Shown here one piece after another: positions 55,912-64,000 of a DNA stretch of 64,000 nt (positions within the stretch are counted from its first letter, which is position 1; each line of letters starts with the position of its first letter). Source of the stretch: Dehalococcoidia bacterium (GTDB taxonomy: Bacteria; Chloroflexota; Dehalococcoidia; Bin125); contig JAJDWB010000019.1 in the NCBI GenBank assembly GCA_022825855.1, positions 310,001-374,000 of the forward strand, in the 5' to 3' direction. The position numbers were made by a program, and so were the translations under genes. The notes under the pieces are model-generated. The model ran no database searches and was not told where the DNA came from. It saw nothing but the letters and a program-made list of their open reading frames with translations.

Positions 55912-56493
55912 ATGTCGCGGAAACCGAGGCTCCGCCAATTCGACTTTGATGCCGAGAAGTTCAAGGAGCTCATCGTTTACGTGGCGGAACGCTGCGCTGA
56001 CGACCCGTCGTTTGGCGCGGTGAAGCTCAACAAAATCCTCTACTACGCCGACTTCGACGCGTATCGGCTGCTTCATCAGCCAATCAGTGGAGCGACCTAC
56101 CGGAAGCTCTCCGAAGGTCCTGCCCCAAAGGAGTTGGTCAGTTCGAGAGACGAGTTGATTGAGCAAGGCCGGATCGAGCTAGAAGAGCGTCCCTACTTCA
56201 ATCGAACCCAAAAGCGTCTCGTCCTCACCCAGGGAGAGGCGGCAAATCCCGAGATCTTCTCGGTCGATGAGCGACAGGTAGTCGATCAGGTAATCCAGTT
56301 CTTCTGGGGCAAGTCCGCGCGTGAAGTCTCCGACTACTCGCATCGGGAGCCGGGTTGGCTTGCCGCGGGTGATCGCGAGCAGATCCCCTACGAGACCGCG
56401 GGCTTGAGTCCAGAACCTATCGATCAGGAGGCAGAGGAGTACGCGCTGAGGCTCGCGCAGGAGTACATCGCCAAGAAGAGGCATGCGCGATAG
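55912..56493 (+). CDS. Panacea-domain antitoxin (SocA/DUF4065-like)
   Basis: A 193-residue protein with the Panacea pattern: 'FGAVKLNKILYYADF', 'PISGATYRKLSEGPAPKEL' and then 'F...S.Y.H....W' (VSDYSHREPGW). Panacea domains are antitoxins that neutralise many unrelated toxins. The ATG follows GGGAGGC. The 90-residue gene two bases downstream is the matching toxin candidate. Confidence 0.88.
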   Translation: MSRKPRLRQFDFDAEKFKELIVYVAERCADDPSFGAVKLNKILYYADFDAYRLLHQPISGATYRKLSEGPAPKELVSSRDELIEQGRIELEERPYFNRTQKRLVLTQGEAANPEIFSVDERQVVDQVIQFFWGKSAREVSDYSHREPGWLAAGDREQIPYETAGLSPEPIDQEAEEYALRLAQEYIAKKRHAR

Positions 56494-56495
56494 CG

Positions 56496-56768
56496 ATGGC
56501 ATATGGGCAAGGGTGGGGAGTAGAGATATCCAATGGGTTCCAGCAACAGTTGGACGCCTTGGCGGAGAATGAACCGCACTTGGAGGAACTGGTAGAAGGG
56601 CTGATCTTCACTGCGTTTGCCGGGCCTGATGCGATCTGGCCTCAGTTACACATGGTCGGAAATCTCTGGTGTACCAGGGTCCTCGCCCCACTGCCGTACC
56701 TGATCTTCTTTGAAGTGAACGAGACCGAACGATTCATCGAGCTGGTGATCATCACAGAGACGCCATAG
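56496..56768 (+). CDS. RelE/ParE-like toxin of the Panacea pair
   Basis: A 90-residue protein. 'LEELVEGLIFTAFAGPDAIWPQLHMVGNLWCTRVL.PLPYLIFFEVNETERFIELVII' gives the alpha-helices then antiparallel strands of the RelE/ParE fold, ending in a hydrophobic strand. The pairing with a Panacea antitoxin, two bases upstream, supports a toxin role. The target, ribosome or gyrase, cannot be told. No obvious catalytic residues typical of strong RelE enzymes were identified. Confidence 0.72.
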   Translation: MAYGQGWGVEISNGFQQQLDALAENEPHLEELVEGLIFTAFAGPDAIWPQLHMVGNLWCTRVLAPLPYLIFFEVNETERFIELVIITETP

Positions 56769-56976
56769 CCGTGCGTCAGCGCACTTGGCCCTGTCGCTAC
56801 ACCGCGTAGCTGCGACACTGCGAAGCCCGCGTTCGCATGGAGAGCAGTACGGACTCGGAGAGCGCTCCGTTCTAACCGTCGTTCTAGTGATCTTCCTCGC
56901 CTGAGTTTTGTTCGGCTTGCCGAAGCATGTATCTTTGCGATGATCCACCGTCTGAGACTGCCTCTGGAGGCTTGCA

Positions 56977-58305
56977 ATGGTGACCGCTGAACGACCCGCA
57001 CTGACGCTTGACAACCTGAACATCACCGACACCTCGCTGTATGTCGATTACGGTTACCCGTGGGAAGCTTGGGACATTCTGCGCCGCGAGGCGCCGGTGT
57101 ACTGGTATCAGCGGCCCAACTTCGAGCCCTTCTGGGCTATCACCAAGCACGCGGACATCCGCTACATCTCCTCCCACCCGGAGCTGTTCTCGAACACGCA
57201 GCTCCTGCGGATGAACGATCACGACTCGATCGGGATCACCGAGCGCGGGCGGGAGGTCAACGCGAACCGCTACGGCGGACATCCTTCCGAGCCGCCCGAC
57301 TTCATCTTCATGGACCCGCCCGAGCACCGGGAACATCGGCGGCTGGTGGCGCATCACTTCACACCGCGGATGATGAAACGGCTTGAGGACCACTTCGCCG
57401 AGATGTCGGAGAACTACATCTCAACGTTTGCGGACCGAATCGTGGCGGACTTCGCCGAACGCGGCGCGACCAGCGCGCTGGACGTGGTGCACGAGGTGTC
57501 GGCGCTGCTGCCGGTGGCGGCGATCTGCGACATGGCCGGCGTGCCGGAAGACGACTGGTCGCAGATCTTCCACTGGACCGAGACCAGCGCGGGCGCGGCC
57601 GACCCGGAGTTCAGGCTGCCCGGGGAGGATCGCGAGCAGACGATCCGCCGAGTCAACCTGGAGTTCAACGTCTACAACGAGGGGCTTGTGCGGGAGCGGG
57701 AGTCGAACGGACTCGGGGACGACTTGCTGAGCGATCTGATGAGGGCTGAGGTCAATGGCGAGCATCTGACGCCGCGCGAGATATCCTCCTACTTCCGCCT
57801 GCTGATCGGCGCGGGCAACGAGACCACGCGCAACTCGATCACGGGGGGGATCAAGGCTCTCCTGGATCACCGCGATCAACTCGACGATCTGGTTGCCAAC
57901 CCTGAGTTGATCCCCTCGGCGGTGGAGGAGATTCTGCGCTGGACCTCGATTGTGATTCAGTTCCAGCGGACGGTGATGGAAGACCTCGAGCTGCGCGGCA
58001 AGATGCTGCGCAAGGGCGACTCGATCGTGATGTGGTATCCGTCGGCCAACCGCGATGAAGAGGTCTTTCCCGACCCTTACAGGTTCGACATCCGCCGCGA
58101 CCCGAACGACCACTTCGCCTTCGGCGGCTATGGCGAGCACTTCTGCCTCGGCGCCAACCTAGCCCGCTGGGAGATGCGCTCGATCTTCCATGCGCTGTTG
58201 CCGATTCTGCCCAACCTGGAGCTGGCCGGGGAGCCGGAGATGGTGCCGCAGTCGCTGCATGTGGGCGGAATCAAGCGGCAGATGGTTCGCTACCGGGCGC
58301 AATAG
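56977..58305 (+). CDS. Cytochrome P450 (copy 2)
   Basis: A 442-residue P450 paralogous to the one at 54518 and of equal length. The I-helix is GAGNETTRNS, K-helix EEILRW, heme ligand Cys390 in FGGYGEHFCLG. It starts at an ATG behind GGAGG. The main differences are in the B-C region (residues about 75-100) and in the F-G segment, which usually line the substrate pocket, so the two copies may take different substrates. Confidence 0.94.
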   Translation: MVTAERPALTLDNLNITDTSLYVDYGYPWEAWDILRREAPVYWYQRPNFEPFWAITKHADIRYISSHPELFSNTQLLRMNDHDSIGITERGREVNANRYGGHPSEPPDFIFMDPPEHREHRRLVAHHFTPRMMKRLEDHFAEMSENYISTFADRIVADFAERGATSALDVVHEVSALLPVAAICDMAGVPEDDWSQIFHWTETSAGAADPEFRLPGEDREQTIRRVNLEFNVYNEGLVRERESNGLGDDLLSDLMRAEVNGEHLTPREISSYFRLLIGAGNETTRNSITGGIKALLDHRDQLDDLVANPELIPSAVEEILRWTSIVIQFQRTVMEDLELRGKMLRKGDSIVMWYPSANRDEEVFPDPYRFDIRRDPNDHFAFGGYGEHFCLGANLARWEMRSIFHALLPILPNLELAGEPEMVPQSLHVGGIKRQMVRYRAQ

Positions 58306-58323
58306 TCTCGTACGCTAGCGGGG

Positions 58324-61281
58324 ATGAGTTTCCTTCGCCGGCGCGCCTGGTTCGTCGTTGTCGCCGTCCTGGCTCTGAGTGGAGTCGGCTATCTGGTCGT
58401 CGGTGTCGGTCTGGCGCAGGATCCTGGTTCGCCGGAGCCTCGCTACGAAGTTGGCGCGCAGATCCTGACCAGGGTCGCCGAGGGCGGTGGGATCGAATTC
58501 TGTTTGCGCTCCCACGACGGCCAGGTGGTGTGCCCGTCCGCGCGATTCCTCAATCCCGAGGGAGCGCCTCGCGATACGTGGATTCCCAGCAGCGATGCCG
58601 CGTGGTCGGCGCGGATCGATCCGGAGCGGATCGAGTATGTCGCTGACGCTGCGCCCGGCGCGGCGCCGGACGATTCCTGCGCGCTCGACTTCGATCGAAT
58701 GCTTGCGGCGACCTGGAAGGTGGAGACATCGGCCACGTTTGGCACGGCGTTTCATGTCGGTGACGGGCGGTTCATCACGGCGTTTCATGTGATCGAGAAT
58801 CGGCCGCCGTTCGTCTCGCTGATCCATGGCGAGCGGACGATCGGCGCGGCGGTGCTCGGGGTCGATCGCGACTTCGATCTGGCGCTGCTGCAGGTCGAGT
58901 CGCCGGGTCTGGTGCAGGATGTGCCTGCGCTGCGGATGCGCTCGCCGACGCCGGAGGACGTGAGCGAACCGGTGTACGTGATCGGCTATCCGGGCGGCGA
59001 GGCGTTGACGATCTCCGGCGGCGGCGTGGTGATCCAGGTGTGGGACGACAACATTCAGACCTCGGCAGTGGTCAGGGGCGGCAATAGCGGCGGTCCCATG
59101 TTCGACGTCTGCGGTGACGTGATCGGCGTGCTCTGGGCCGGCGGATCGTCCCGGTCGTACACCTACTCGGGCAGTGCGCTGAAGCGGTCGTTGCAGCGGA
59201 TCGACGGGGCCTGGCCGCGTTGGCCGTTGATGCCGACCTCGGTGCCGCCGACCCTGCAAGCTCCGGGCCGGTTGATCTGGCACTACGGCTCGGAGCCGCC
59301 GCAAGATGTCGATTGCTCGGAGCTGGATGCCGAGTGGTGGATTGCCGTGTCGGCTGTCTCTGACGAGGCGGAGGTGCGGGCCGACCTGGAGCGAGCGGGC
59401 TGGCGGCAGACCGGCGTCTGCGGTGCGATGGGTCCGGAGGATTTCGACAACGGATTCACGTATGTCGCGGCGCTGGAAGCGATCGCGGTCGAATTGCCGG
59501 CGGCGGCGGATTGCTCCGACGTTGGTGAAGCCGAAGTGCTGCATGAGTCGGATCAGACTTTTGGTTCGCTCAACGTCACAGTCCGACGGTCTGCGCCCGA
59601 GTGCCCGGGGCGGAGCGAGTATTCGCTGCGGCTCGACTTCGCGACCCCGCAGGCGCCGGGTCCGGGCCTGGGCGCGACGCTGATTGGCAGAGACGGAGCG
59701 CAGTTGCCGGGCGGGTGGACGGGCAGGTCGTTTGCCGGCATCGGCGACGCGGCGGACTCGCCGGTCGCCACGTTCTGGCAGGACTGGTCGGTGGACGGCG
59801 AGTTCGAGCCGGCCGCGGTGCGGATCTCTGCCGGGTCGGAGCGCTGGCTGGTTCCGCTGGAGGATTTGCCGACGCCTGAAGCGGAGACCGGTGCAGCCTC
59901 GGTTGAGGTGTCAGTTGAAGTCGTGGCCTGGATCGATTCTGAGACGGACCTGATCCACGCCTGCCTGCGCAGTGACGGCGAGATTCACTGCGGCCCGGAC
60001 GGCGGCGTGATTGCGTATCGCGGGGCGAGCGGTCGCTGGCGGGAGACGGCGCCGATCTCGTGGACGACGATGCTGCCCGAGGAGTTGACGCCAATTGCCG
60101 CGCACGAAGTCCGAGCAGCGCTGTCTTGCGAATACGGCGACCCGCATGAGCTGTTCGCCTGGCAGTTCAACTCGCTGGCCGGGACGAGTACGGCTGTGCA
60201 CGTGGGCGAACGACAGTTCCTGGTCAACGGGGCGCGCACGCCGGACGGCGCGCCATGGGGCGTGGTCTCGCGCGGCGACGTGAGCCTGCCGGTGATCCGC
60301 GTGGCGACCGACCCGCGCAACGACCTGGCGCTGGTCGAGCTGTTCGATCCGGAGCAGGAGGCGTTGCTCGGGGCATCGGCGGTCTTTGGCTCGACCAGCG
60401 GGGGGCTGATCGGCAGGAACGTGCATCTGCTGACGTTTCCCACCGGCGACGCGGGGCGTTACCTGATTACCGTGCTGGAGGTGACCGAACTGAGCGAGCG
60501 GGTGCTGCGGGTCGAGCCGACGGGCAACGGGCGGCACGGATCGCCGCTGGTCGACCTCTGCGACCAGTCGCTGCTGGGCATCTCGCTGGGCGGCGACGAC
60601 CTGTTGCGGGCCGAGACGGTGGAGGCGTCATGGACGGCGATGCGGGCGCGGGCCGAGCGTCCCGCGTACTCGCAGAACGGACCGGCGGCGCACGGCTCGG
60701 CGGCGGCCTATCCGCAGCCTTTGTACGACGGGCCGATTCAGCCTCGGTTCTCGGGCAGGATCTGCGACGTGCATCCGTCGGAGCGCTACCACGGCCGCTA
60801 CGCCGTGTATGTCTCGAGCGTCGACAACCCGGACGTCTGGCGGGTCTACGAGCGCGACGGGGCGCGGCCCGATACCTGCGACTTCGGCGACAAGATCTTC
60901 ATCGTCGAGTACCGCGAGGACCAGGCGCCGGAGGCGATTTGCATCGAGCCGCGGCGGCCGCTGTCGCCGGAGTCGACGCTGGAGTGGGAACTGGATGCGC
61001 CGGACGGCGTCGAGCTGCTGCAGGCGATCGAGTTCCTGCGCGACGATTGCCCCGGACTCTCGTCGCTTGAGCAGTCGCGCTGGTTCTCGACCCACTACTT
61101 CAAGCTGAGGAACACGGGCGAGCACGACTTCGAGGACTTCAGCGTGCGCGTCGTGACCGATGAGGACAAGCGCCTGGTGCCGCGCCGAGACGTGTACAGC
61201 TTCGCCGACTCGGACGTCTGGGCGTGGCGGGTGAACGTCAAGGAGGGCGAGCCGGTCAAGGTGGTCGTGACGGTGCGATAG
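58324..61281 (+). CDS. Exported protein with active and degenerate trypsin-like domains
   Basis: A 985-residue protein. A signal/anchor segment (8-31) is followed by a small domain (about 41-95), then a trypsin-like domain with His155 (FITAFHV), Asp185 (DFDLALL) and Ser255 (GGNSGGP). A middle region follows (about 300-540). Then a second copy of the small domain (about 545-600) and a second trypsin-like domain, in which the His position is lost (FLVNGAR for TA.H), NDLAL is kept, and GNSGG reads GRHGS, so it is likely inactive. The protein ends in ~200 residues with paired cysteines. Activity and target are inferred; probably cell surface or secreted. Confidence 0.85.
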   Translation: MSFLRRRAWFVVVAVLALSGVGYLVVGVGLAQDPGSPEPRYEVGAQILTRVAEGGGIEFCLRSHDGQVVCPSARFLNPEGAPRDTWIPSSDAAWSARIDPERIEYVADAAPGAAPDDSCALDFDRMLAATWKVETSATFGTAFHVGDGRFITAFHVIENRPPFVSLIHGERTIGAAVLGVDRDFDLALLQVESPGLVQDVPALRMRSPTPEDVSEPVYVIGYPGGEALTISGGGVVIQVWDDNIQTSAVVRGGNSGGPMFDVCGDVIGVLWAGGSSRSYTYSGSALKRSLQRIDGAWPRWPLMPTSVPPTLQAPGRLIWHYGSEPPQDVDCSELDAEWWIAVSAVSDEAEVRADLERAGWRQTGVCGAMGPEDFDNGFTYVAALEAIAVELPAAADCSDVGEAEVLHESDQTFGSLNVTVRRSAPECPGRSEYSLRLDFATPQAPGPGLGATLIGRDGAQLPGGWTGRSFAGIGDAADSPVATFWQDWSVDGEFEPAAVRISAGSERWLVPLEDLPTPEAETGAASVEVSVEVVAWIDSETDLIHACLRSDGEIHCGPDGGVIAYRGASGRWRETAPISWTTMLPEELTPIAAHEVRAALSCEYGDPHELFAWQFNSLAGTSTAVHVGERQFLVNGARTPDGAPWGVVSRGDVSLPVIRVATDPRNDLALVELFDPEQEALLGASAVFGSTSGGLIGRNVHLLTFPTGDAGRYLITVLEVTELSERVLRVEPTGNGRHGSPLVDLCDQSLLGISLGGDDLLRAETVEASWTAMRARAERPAYSQNGPAAHGSAAAYPQPLYDGPIQPRFSGRICDVHPSERYHGRYAVYVSSVDNPDVWRVYERDGARPDTCDFGDKIFIVEYREDQAPEAICIEPRRPLSPESTLEWELDAPDGVELLQAIEFLRDDCPGLSSLEQSRWFSTHYFKLRNTGEHDFEDFSVRVVTDEDKRLVPRRDVYSFADSDVWAWRVNVKEGEPVKVVVTVR

Positions 61282-61305
61282 CGGGCGGAGTGGGACATCC
61301 CGGCT

Positions 61306-61358
61306 AGGACCTGTTCACGGAGATTCTTCAGGGATTTGCGTCCATGTGAACAGGCCCT
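61306..61358. repeat. 53-bp interrupted palindrome
   Basis: Arms of 13 bases, 61306-61318 (AGGACCTGTTCAC) and 61346-61358 (GTGAACAGGCCCT), pair at 12 of 13 positions around a 27-base loop. It spans most of the gap between the protease stop and the end of the convergent restriction gene, and its right arm overlaps the last codons of that gene. A bidirectional terminator or a MITE-like element are both possible; no T-run follows. Confidence 0.6.
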
Positions 61359-61969
61359 AGGGCTCGACCCCAATCAGGACGAGGGGGACGGCGGGGACTC
61401 CTCGGCCCTGGCGGACTACGTTCATCAGGTCGCGTTCGTAGTAGGCGACGCCGGAGGACATCTCTGATTCGAGCGATTTCATCGGTAGGATCTCGATGCC
61501 GACGTCGATGATGTCCGACACATAGAAACTCAGGTGCTTGACGAACAGATCGTGGGCAACGAACGCGTACTTGCCGAACTGGACCTCGACGGCGACCCGG
61601 TCCTTGACGAAGTCCGTCTGGTTGTATGAGCCGATTGCCCTGCGGCCTTGGGCCTCGATAGCTGCCTTCTGTTGGTCGGCAGACATGCCGAGGATGCCTC
61701 GCAGGATCTGCTCGTCGTCAGTCACCCAGAACTGATTTCGCCGCTCTTTCCAGCCACAGGACTCAAGTCCGCTCTTGAATGCAGCGTTCATGTCCTTCGG
61801 AGCGAAGAGTCGACGCCCCCGGGTTCTCCGTTCCCCGGGAGACTTTCGTCCGGCACGATTCAGCGTCGACCTCGGCAATGACGCCCTCGACCTCACGGAG
61901 TAACTGTGGATGGTGGACCAGCAGATACTCCTCGCCGTTGAGGTGTGAGTATCTGGCGCCGATACGCAT
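61357..61969 (-). pseudogene. BglII/BstYI-type restriction endonuclease, frameshifted
   Basis: Two overlapping frames together cover a full BglII-family enzyme. The first (ATG 61969) encodes the N-terminus 'MRIGARYSHLNGEEYLLVHHP...DAESCRTK'. The second, one base offset, continues 'NAAFKSGLESCGWKERRNQFWVT' to the end 'GRGVPAVPLVLIG'. Switching frames just after CRTK near 61850 keeps the family spacing to the next conserved segment. The active site D-x8-E-x-Q (DFVKDRVAVEVQ) is intact in the second frame. The methylase upstream overlaps by a TAATG. The single-base shift (near a CCCGGGG run) may be real inactivation or a sequencing/assembly error. Expected target is an (R)GATC(Y)-type site. Confidence 0.85.
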
Positions 61970-62925
61970 TAGTGGCCGCCGCGCGGCAGGCTGGGATCAT
62001 AGATGGGCTTCCCCATGGGGCGGGTCCGTAGGGTGCCTGCTTCCAGTTCAGCGACACGCTGCGTTGCAATCTCAACGTACTCTTCGACGATGTCGCATCC
62101 TGCGGCGTCTCGTCCGTGCTTGAGTGCGGCGATGAGGGCGGAACCGACGCCCATGTAAGGGTCGAAGACGGCGTCGCCTTCGTTGGTCATCGACAAAACC
62201 AAGCGTTCGACGAGTTCGACCGGGAACTGGCAAGGGTGGATGGTCTTCTCGACGTGGTTACTCTTCACGTTCGGGAACTCCCACACATCGCTCGGGTTCT
62301 TTCCCATCGGGTTGCCGGAGAGCTTGCCGATGTTGGGGCCCTTGAAGTGGCGCTTGTTGGGGTACTTCGAGGGTACGCGGATTGGGTCCAGGTTCCAGGT
62401 GTAGTCGTCCCCAGCGGTCCACCAGTTGATGGTCTCGTAGCGTCCCGAGAGGCGGTTGGTGCAGTGCAGCCCGTGGCCGAAGTGCCAGACGATTCGGTTG
62501 CGCAACCTGAGTCCACGCCCTCGGAAGAGGGGATAGAGGAGGGTGTCGAGGGGCACGATCTCGCCGTTGTCGACGAAGTTGCCGACTTGCCAGCAGATGG
62601 AGCCTTTGGGGTGCAACAACCGTATGCACTCCTCGATCACCTGGTCCTGTTGTTCGAGATAGGCGTCGAGCTCGGCCTTGCGTTCGTACGGCTTGCCGAG
62701 GTTGTAGGGCGGCGAGGTGACGATCAGCTTGAAGCTGCCGTCGGGAATGCTGCGCATGAACTCGAGATTGTCCTGGCATGCCAAGTCGGCTCGCGCCGGG
62801 CGAACGGAGAATGGCTCTTCCTGATTCGGCGGTTCGCCCCGCTGCAGTGGTTGTTCGGCCTCGTCCGGCAACAAGGACAGTTGCTGTCGCGAGACTCTGG
62901 TGGTGTCGTGCGTCACCAGGACCAC
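61969..62925 (-). CDS. DNA methyltransferase (beta class, probably N4-cytosine) of the R-M pair
   Basis: A 318-residue SAM-dependent methylase. Motif IV TSPPY (70-74) comes before motif I FDPYMGVGSA (254-263), the order of beta-class enzymes. The Ser-Pro-Pro-Tyr form favours N4-cytosine methylation, as in BglII and BstYI systems, whose nuclease type is next door. The GTG start at 62925 is uncertain; a GTG at 62913 is also possible. It protects host DNA, and its frame is intact whereas the nuclease is frameshifted. Confidence 0.88.
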   Translation of the reverse strand: MVLVTHDTTRVSRQQLSLLPDEAEQPLQRGEPPNQEEPFSVRPARADLACQDNLEFMRSIPDGSFKLIVTSPPYNLGKPYERKAELDAYLEQQDQVIEECIRLLHPKGSICWQVGNFVDNGEIVPLDTLLYPLFRGRGLRLRNRIVWHFGHGLHCTNRLSGRYETINWWTAGDDYTWNLDPIRVPSKYPNKRHFKGPNIGKLSGNPMGKNPSDVWEFPNVKSNHVEKTIHPCQFPVELVERLVLSMTNEGDAVFDPYMGVGSALIAALKHGRDAAGCDIVEEYVEIATQRVAELEAGTLRTRPMGKPIYDPSLPRGGH

Positions 62926-63043
62926 CCTCTCCTGCGACTCTGCGCATGCCGACTAGCGCATCCGTTCAGAGAATAGACGAGTACGCGGTGTATGTCGAGT
63001 GCTGGCGAGGGGAGGGCATGTCCTTGGATTGCCTCCGAGGGGG

Positions 63044-63235
63044 CTAGTCCTCCACTGAGATGGCGGCGCGGGGGCAGGTTCGGACGGCTCGGGTGACGTT
63101 GGCTTCCTCTTCGGGGGGGACGGTGTCGACGAGGACGTGGGAGAGGTCGTCGTCGCGGACTTCGAAGACGACTTCGGTGGCTTCCATGCACTTGGCGTGG
63201 CCCTCGCACAGGCTGGTGTCGATCTTCACCTTCAT
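63044..63235 (-). CDS. [3Fe-4S] ferredoxin, P450-type
   Basis: A 63-residue ferredoxin. Cys10 and Cys16 in LCEGHAKC and the later CP in TCPRAAI provide three ligands; the fourth is absent, giving a 3Fe-4S cluster. The sequence 'VKIDTSLCEGHAKCMEATEVVFEV' is typical of ferredoxins that deliver electrons to P450s. It is the plausible donor for the two P450s 5-9 kb away, on the opposite strand, and is near an LLM oxidoreductase. Confidence 0.93.
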   Translation of the reverse strand: MKVKIDTSLCEGHAKCMEATEVVFEVRDDDLSHVLVDTVPPEEEANVTRAVRTCPRAAISVED

Positions 63236-63315
63236 CTCGGCCTCCCCATCATGCGCTCTGGATTGCTGCTCTGGATTGTTGGGTCCAGTCTATCGAACCA
63301 CGCCTACCGCCACGT

Positions 63316-64000
63316 TTAGCGGAACTGCGGTATGACTTCGCGGGCGAAGAGCTCGATGCTGCGGCGGGCGAGGTCGCGCGAGGCGCCGGGCGGGACGGGC
63401 GAGGTGATGATGTGGTCGGCGGGAATCCAGTCGAGGGTGCGCTCGATAGCGGCGGCGACGTCGTCGGGGGTGCCGGCAACGAAGCGGGCGCGCAGGTCCT
63501 CGTCGGTCTGGTGCAGGAACTGTCCGAGCGGGTCCTGTTCGCCCAGGTCGGAGGCGTCGCTGTACCACTTGCCGTACGTGTCGCGCAGGTAGCGCTGGTG
63601 CGGCTTGAGTTCTTCCCAGAGCGCGTCGGGATCGTCGGAGACGTAGCCGCCGGCGGAGAGCAGGACCTCGAAGTCAGCGGGGTCGTCGCCCTGTTCTCGG
63701 AGCGCATTAGCCCAGGCGTCGTAGACGGGACGGTCGGCGACGATCATCAGGTTGGCGCGGAATCGGGCGGCGCGGCGGGCGGCGGCCTCGGAGCGGGCGC
63801 CGACCCAGAGCGGGAAGGGCTGCTGGATCGGCGGCGGCATGATCTGGACGTCCTTGACCTGGTAGTGACGTCCGTCGAGCGTGACCGACTCGCCGGCCAG
63901 GGTGCGCGTGATGATCTCGAGCGATTCGTCCATGATTGATGCGCGGTGGCGTCGGTTGACGCCGAAGCCCTCGAACTCCTCGACCTTGTAGCCGAGGCCG
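63316..64000 (-). CDS. LLM-class flavin-dependent oxidoreductase (partial)
   Basis: The 3' part of a luciferase-like monooxygenase gene that continues beyond base 64000. An ATG at 63933 is internal: the frame is open upstream with 'GLGYKVEEFEGFGVNRRHRASI', the family's conserved ...EFeaFGv...R segment. Visible parts are 'LEIITRTLAGESVTLDGRHYQVKDVQIMP', 'PFPLWVGARSEAAARRAARF' and the C-terminal helices. It uses reduced F420 or FMN on an unknown substrate. Confidence 0.88.
   Translation of the reverse strand, partial: GLGYKVEEFEGFGVNRRHRASIMDESLEIITRTLAGESVTLDGRHYQVKDVQIMPPPIQQPFPLWVGARSEAAARRAARFRANLMIVADRPVYDAWANALREQGDDPADFEVLLSAGGYVSDDPDALWEELKPHQRYLRDTYGKWYSDASDLGEQDPLGQFLHQTDEDLRARFVAGTPDDVAAAIERTLDWIPADHIITSPVPPGASRDLARRSIELFAREVIPQFR

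Overview
The window is a GC-rich, gene-dense stretch of bacterial chromosome with many GTG starts and many 1-4 base stop/start overlaps. Its content includes several short-chain dehydrogenases, a crotonase, a CaiB/BaiF CoA-transferase, a luciferase-like flavin oxidoreductase, two P450s with a 3Fe-4S ferredoxin, a nickel superoxide dismutase, and a trp/aro supraoperon. This mix resembles marine or host-associated Chloroflexota (SAR202 / Dehalococcoidia-like). That placement is an inference from gene content, since no rRNA or other phylogenetic marker was analysed, and an actinobacterium-like lineage is not excluded.

Layout. (1) 0.2-9.5 kb: a secreted protein with a zincin motif, birA, and a 2213-residue exported protein built from about 19 SwmB-like repeats. 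(2) 9.5-19 kb: catabolic genes (crotonase, two SDRs, a thiolase-like/DUF35 pair), an FGE-fold protein, a MetE-like protein, a HigBA-type toxin-antitoxin pair and a DrrAB-type ABC exporter. (3) 18.9-20.2 kb: exported Cu/Zn SOD next to NiSOD. (4) 20.2-23.3 kb: a small defence-type patch with a DUF262/HNH (GmrSD-like) protein, a truncated antitoxin, an HTH/SEC-C protein and a tRNA-Arg. (5) 24.8-38.7 kb: tyrA-aroA-gmk, then a sigma70-like promoter and a candidate leader peptide, then trpE, two CMD-family genes, trpG-D-C-F-B, a CPBP protease, trpA, aroH and a type I-beta DAHP synthase. Together these cover DAHP synthesis, the EPSP step, and the tyrosine and tryptophan branches. (6) 38.8-43.5 kb, minus strand: a tightly overlapping operon of htrA, a GH18-like membrane protein, rsmD, coaD and a coiled-coil protein, divergent from greA-lysS. 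A CRP/FNR-like half-site pair sits over the htrA start. (7) 45.7-51 kb: CoA-transferase, priA, a TauE-like permease and an AIM24-family protein.

(8) 51-64 kb is the accessory part. An orphan phage-type terminase large subunit with a small acidic partner, plus an alpha/beta hydrolase, lies between two direct copies of a roughly 115-bp palindrome-rich repeat. It is followed by two paralogous P450s with a Panacea/RelE-ParE-like toxin-antitoxin pair between them. Next come a large exported protease with an active and a degenerate trypsin-like domain, and a BglII/BstYI-type restriction-modification pair whose nuclease gene is frameshifted while the methylase is intact. The window ends with a ferredoxin and a truncated LLM oxidoreductase.

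The most interesting items are the terminase cassette and its bracketing repeats, the CMD/degenerate-Nudix genes embedded in the trp operon, a small domain shared by the Cu/Zn SOD and the large protease, the P450/TA/P450 arrangement, the frameshifted BstYI-like nuclease, and the likely non-canonical start codon of the gene after coaD. No stretch longer than 300 bases lacks a gene; the longest are 1746-2041 and 4235-offset region 54235-54517, both described below.
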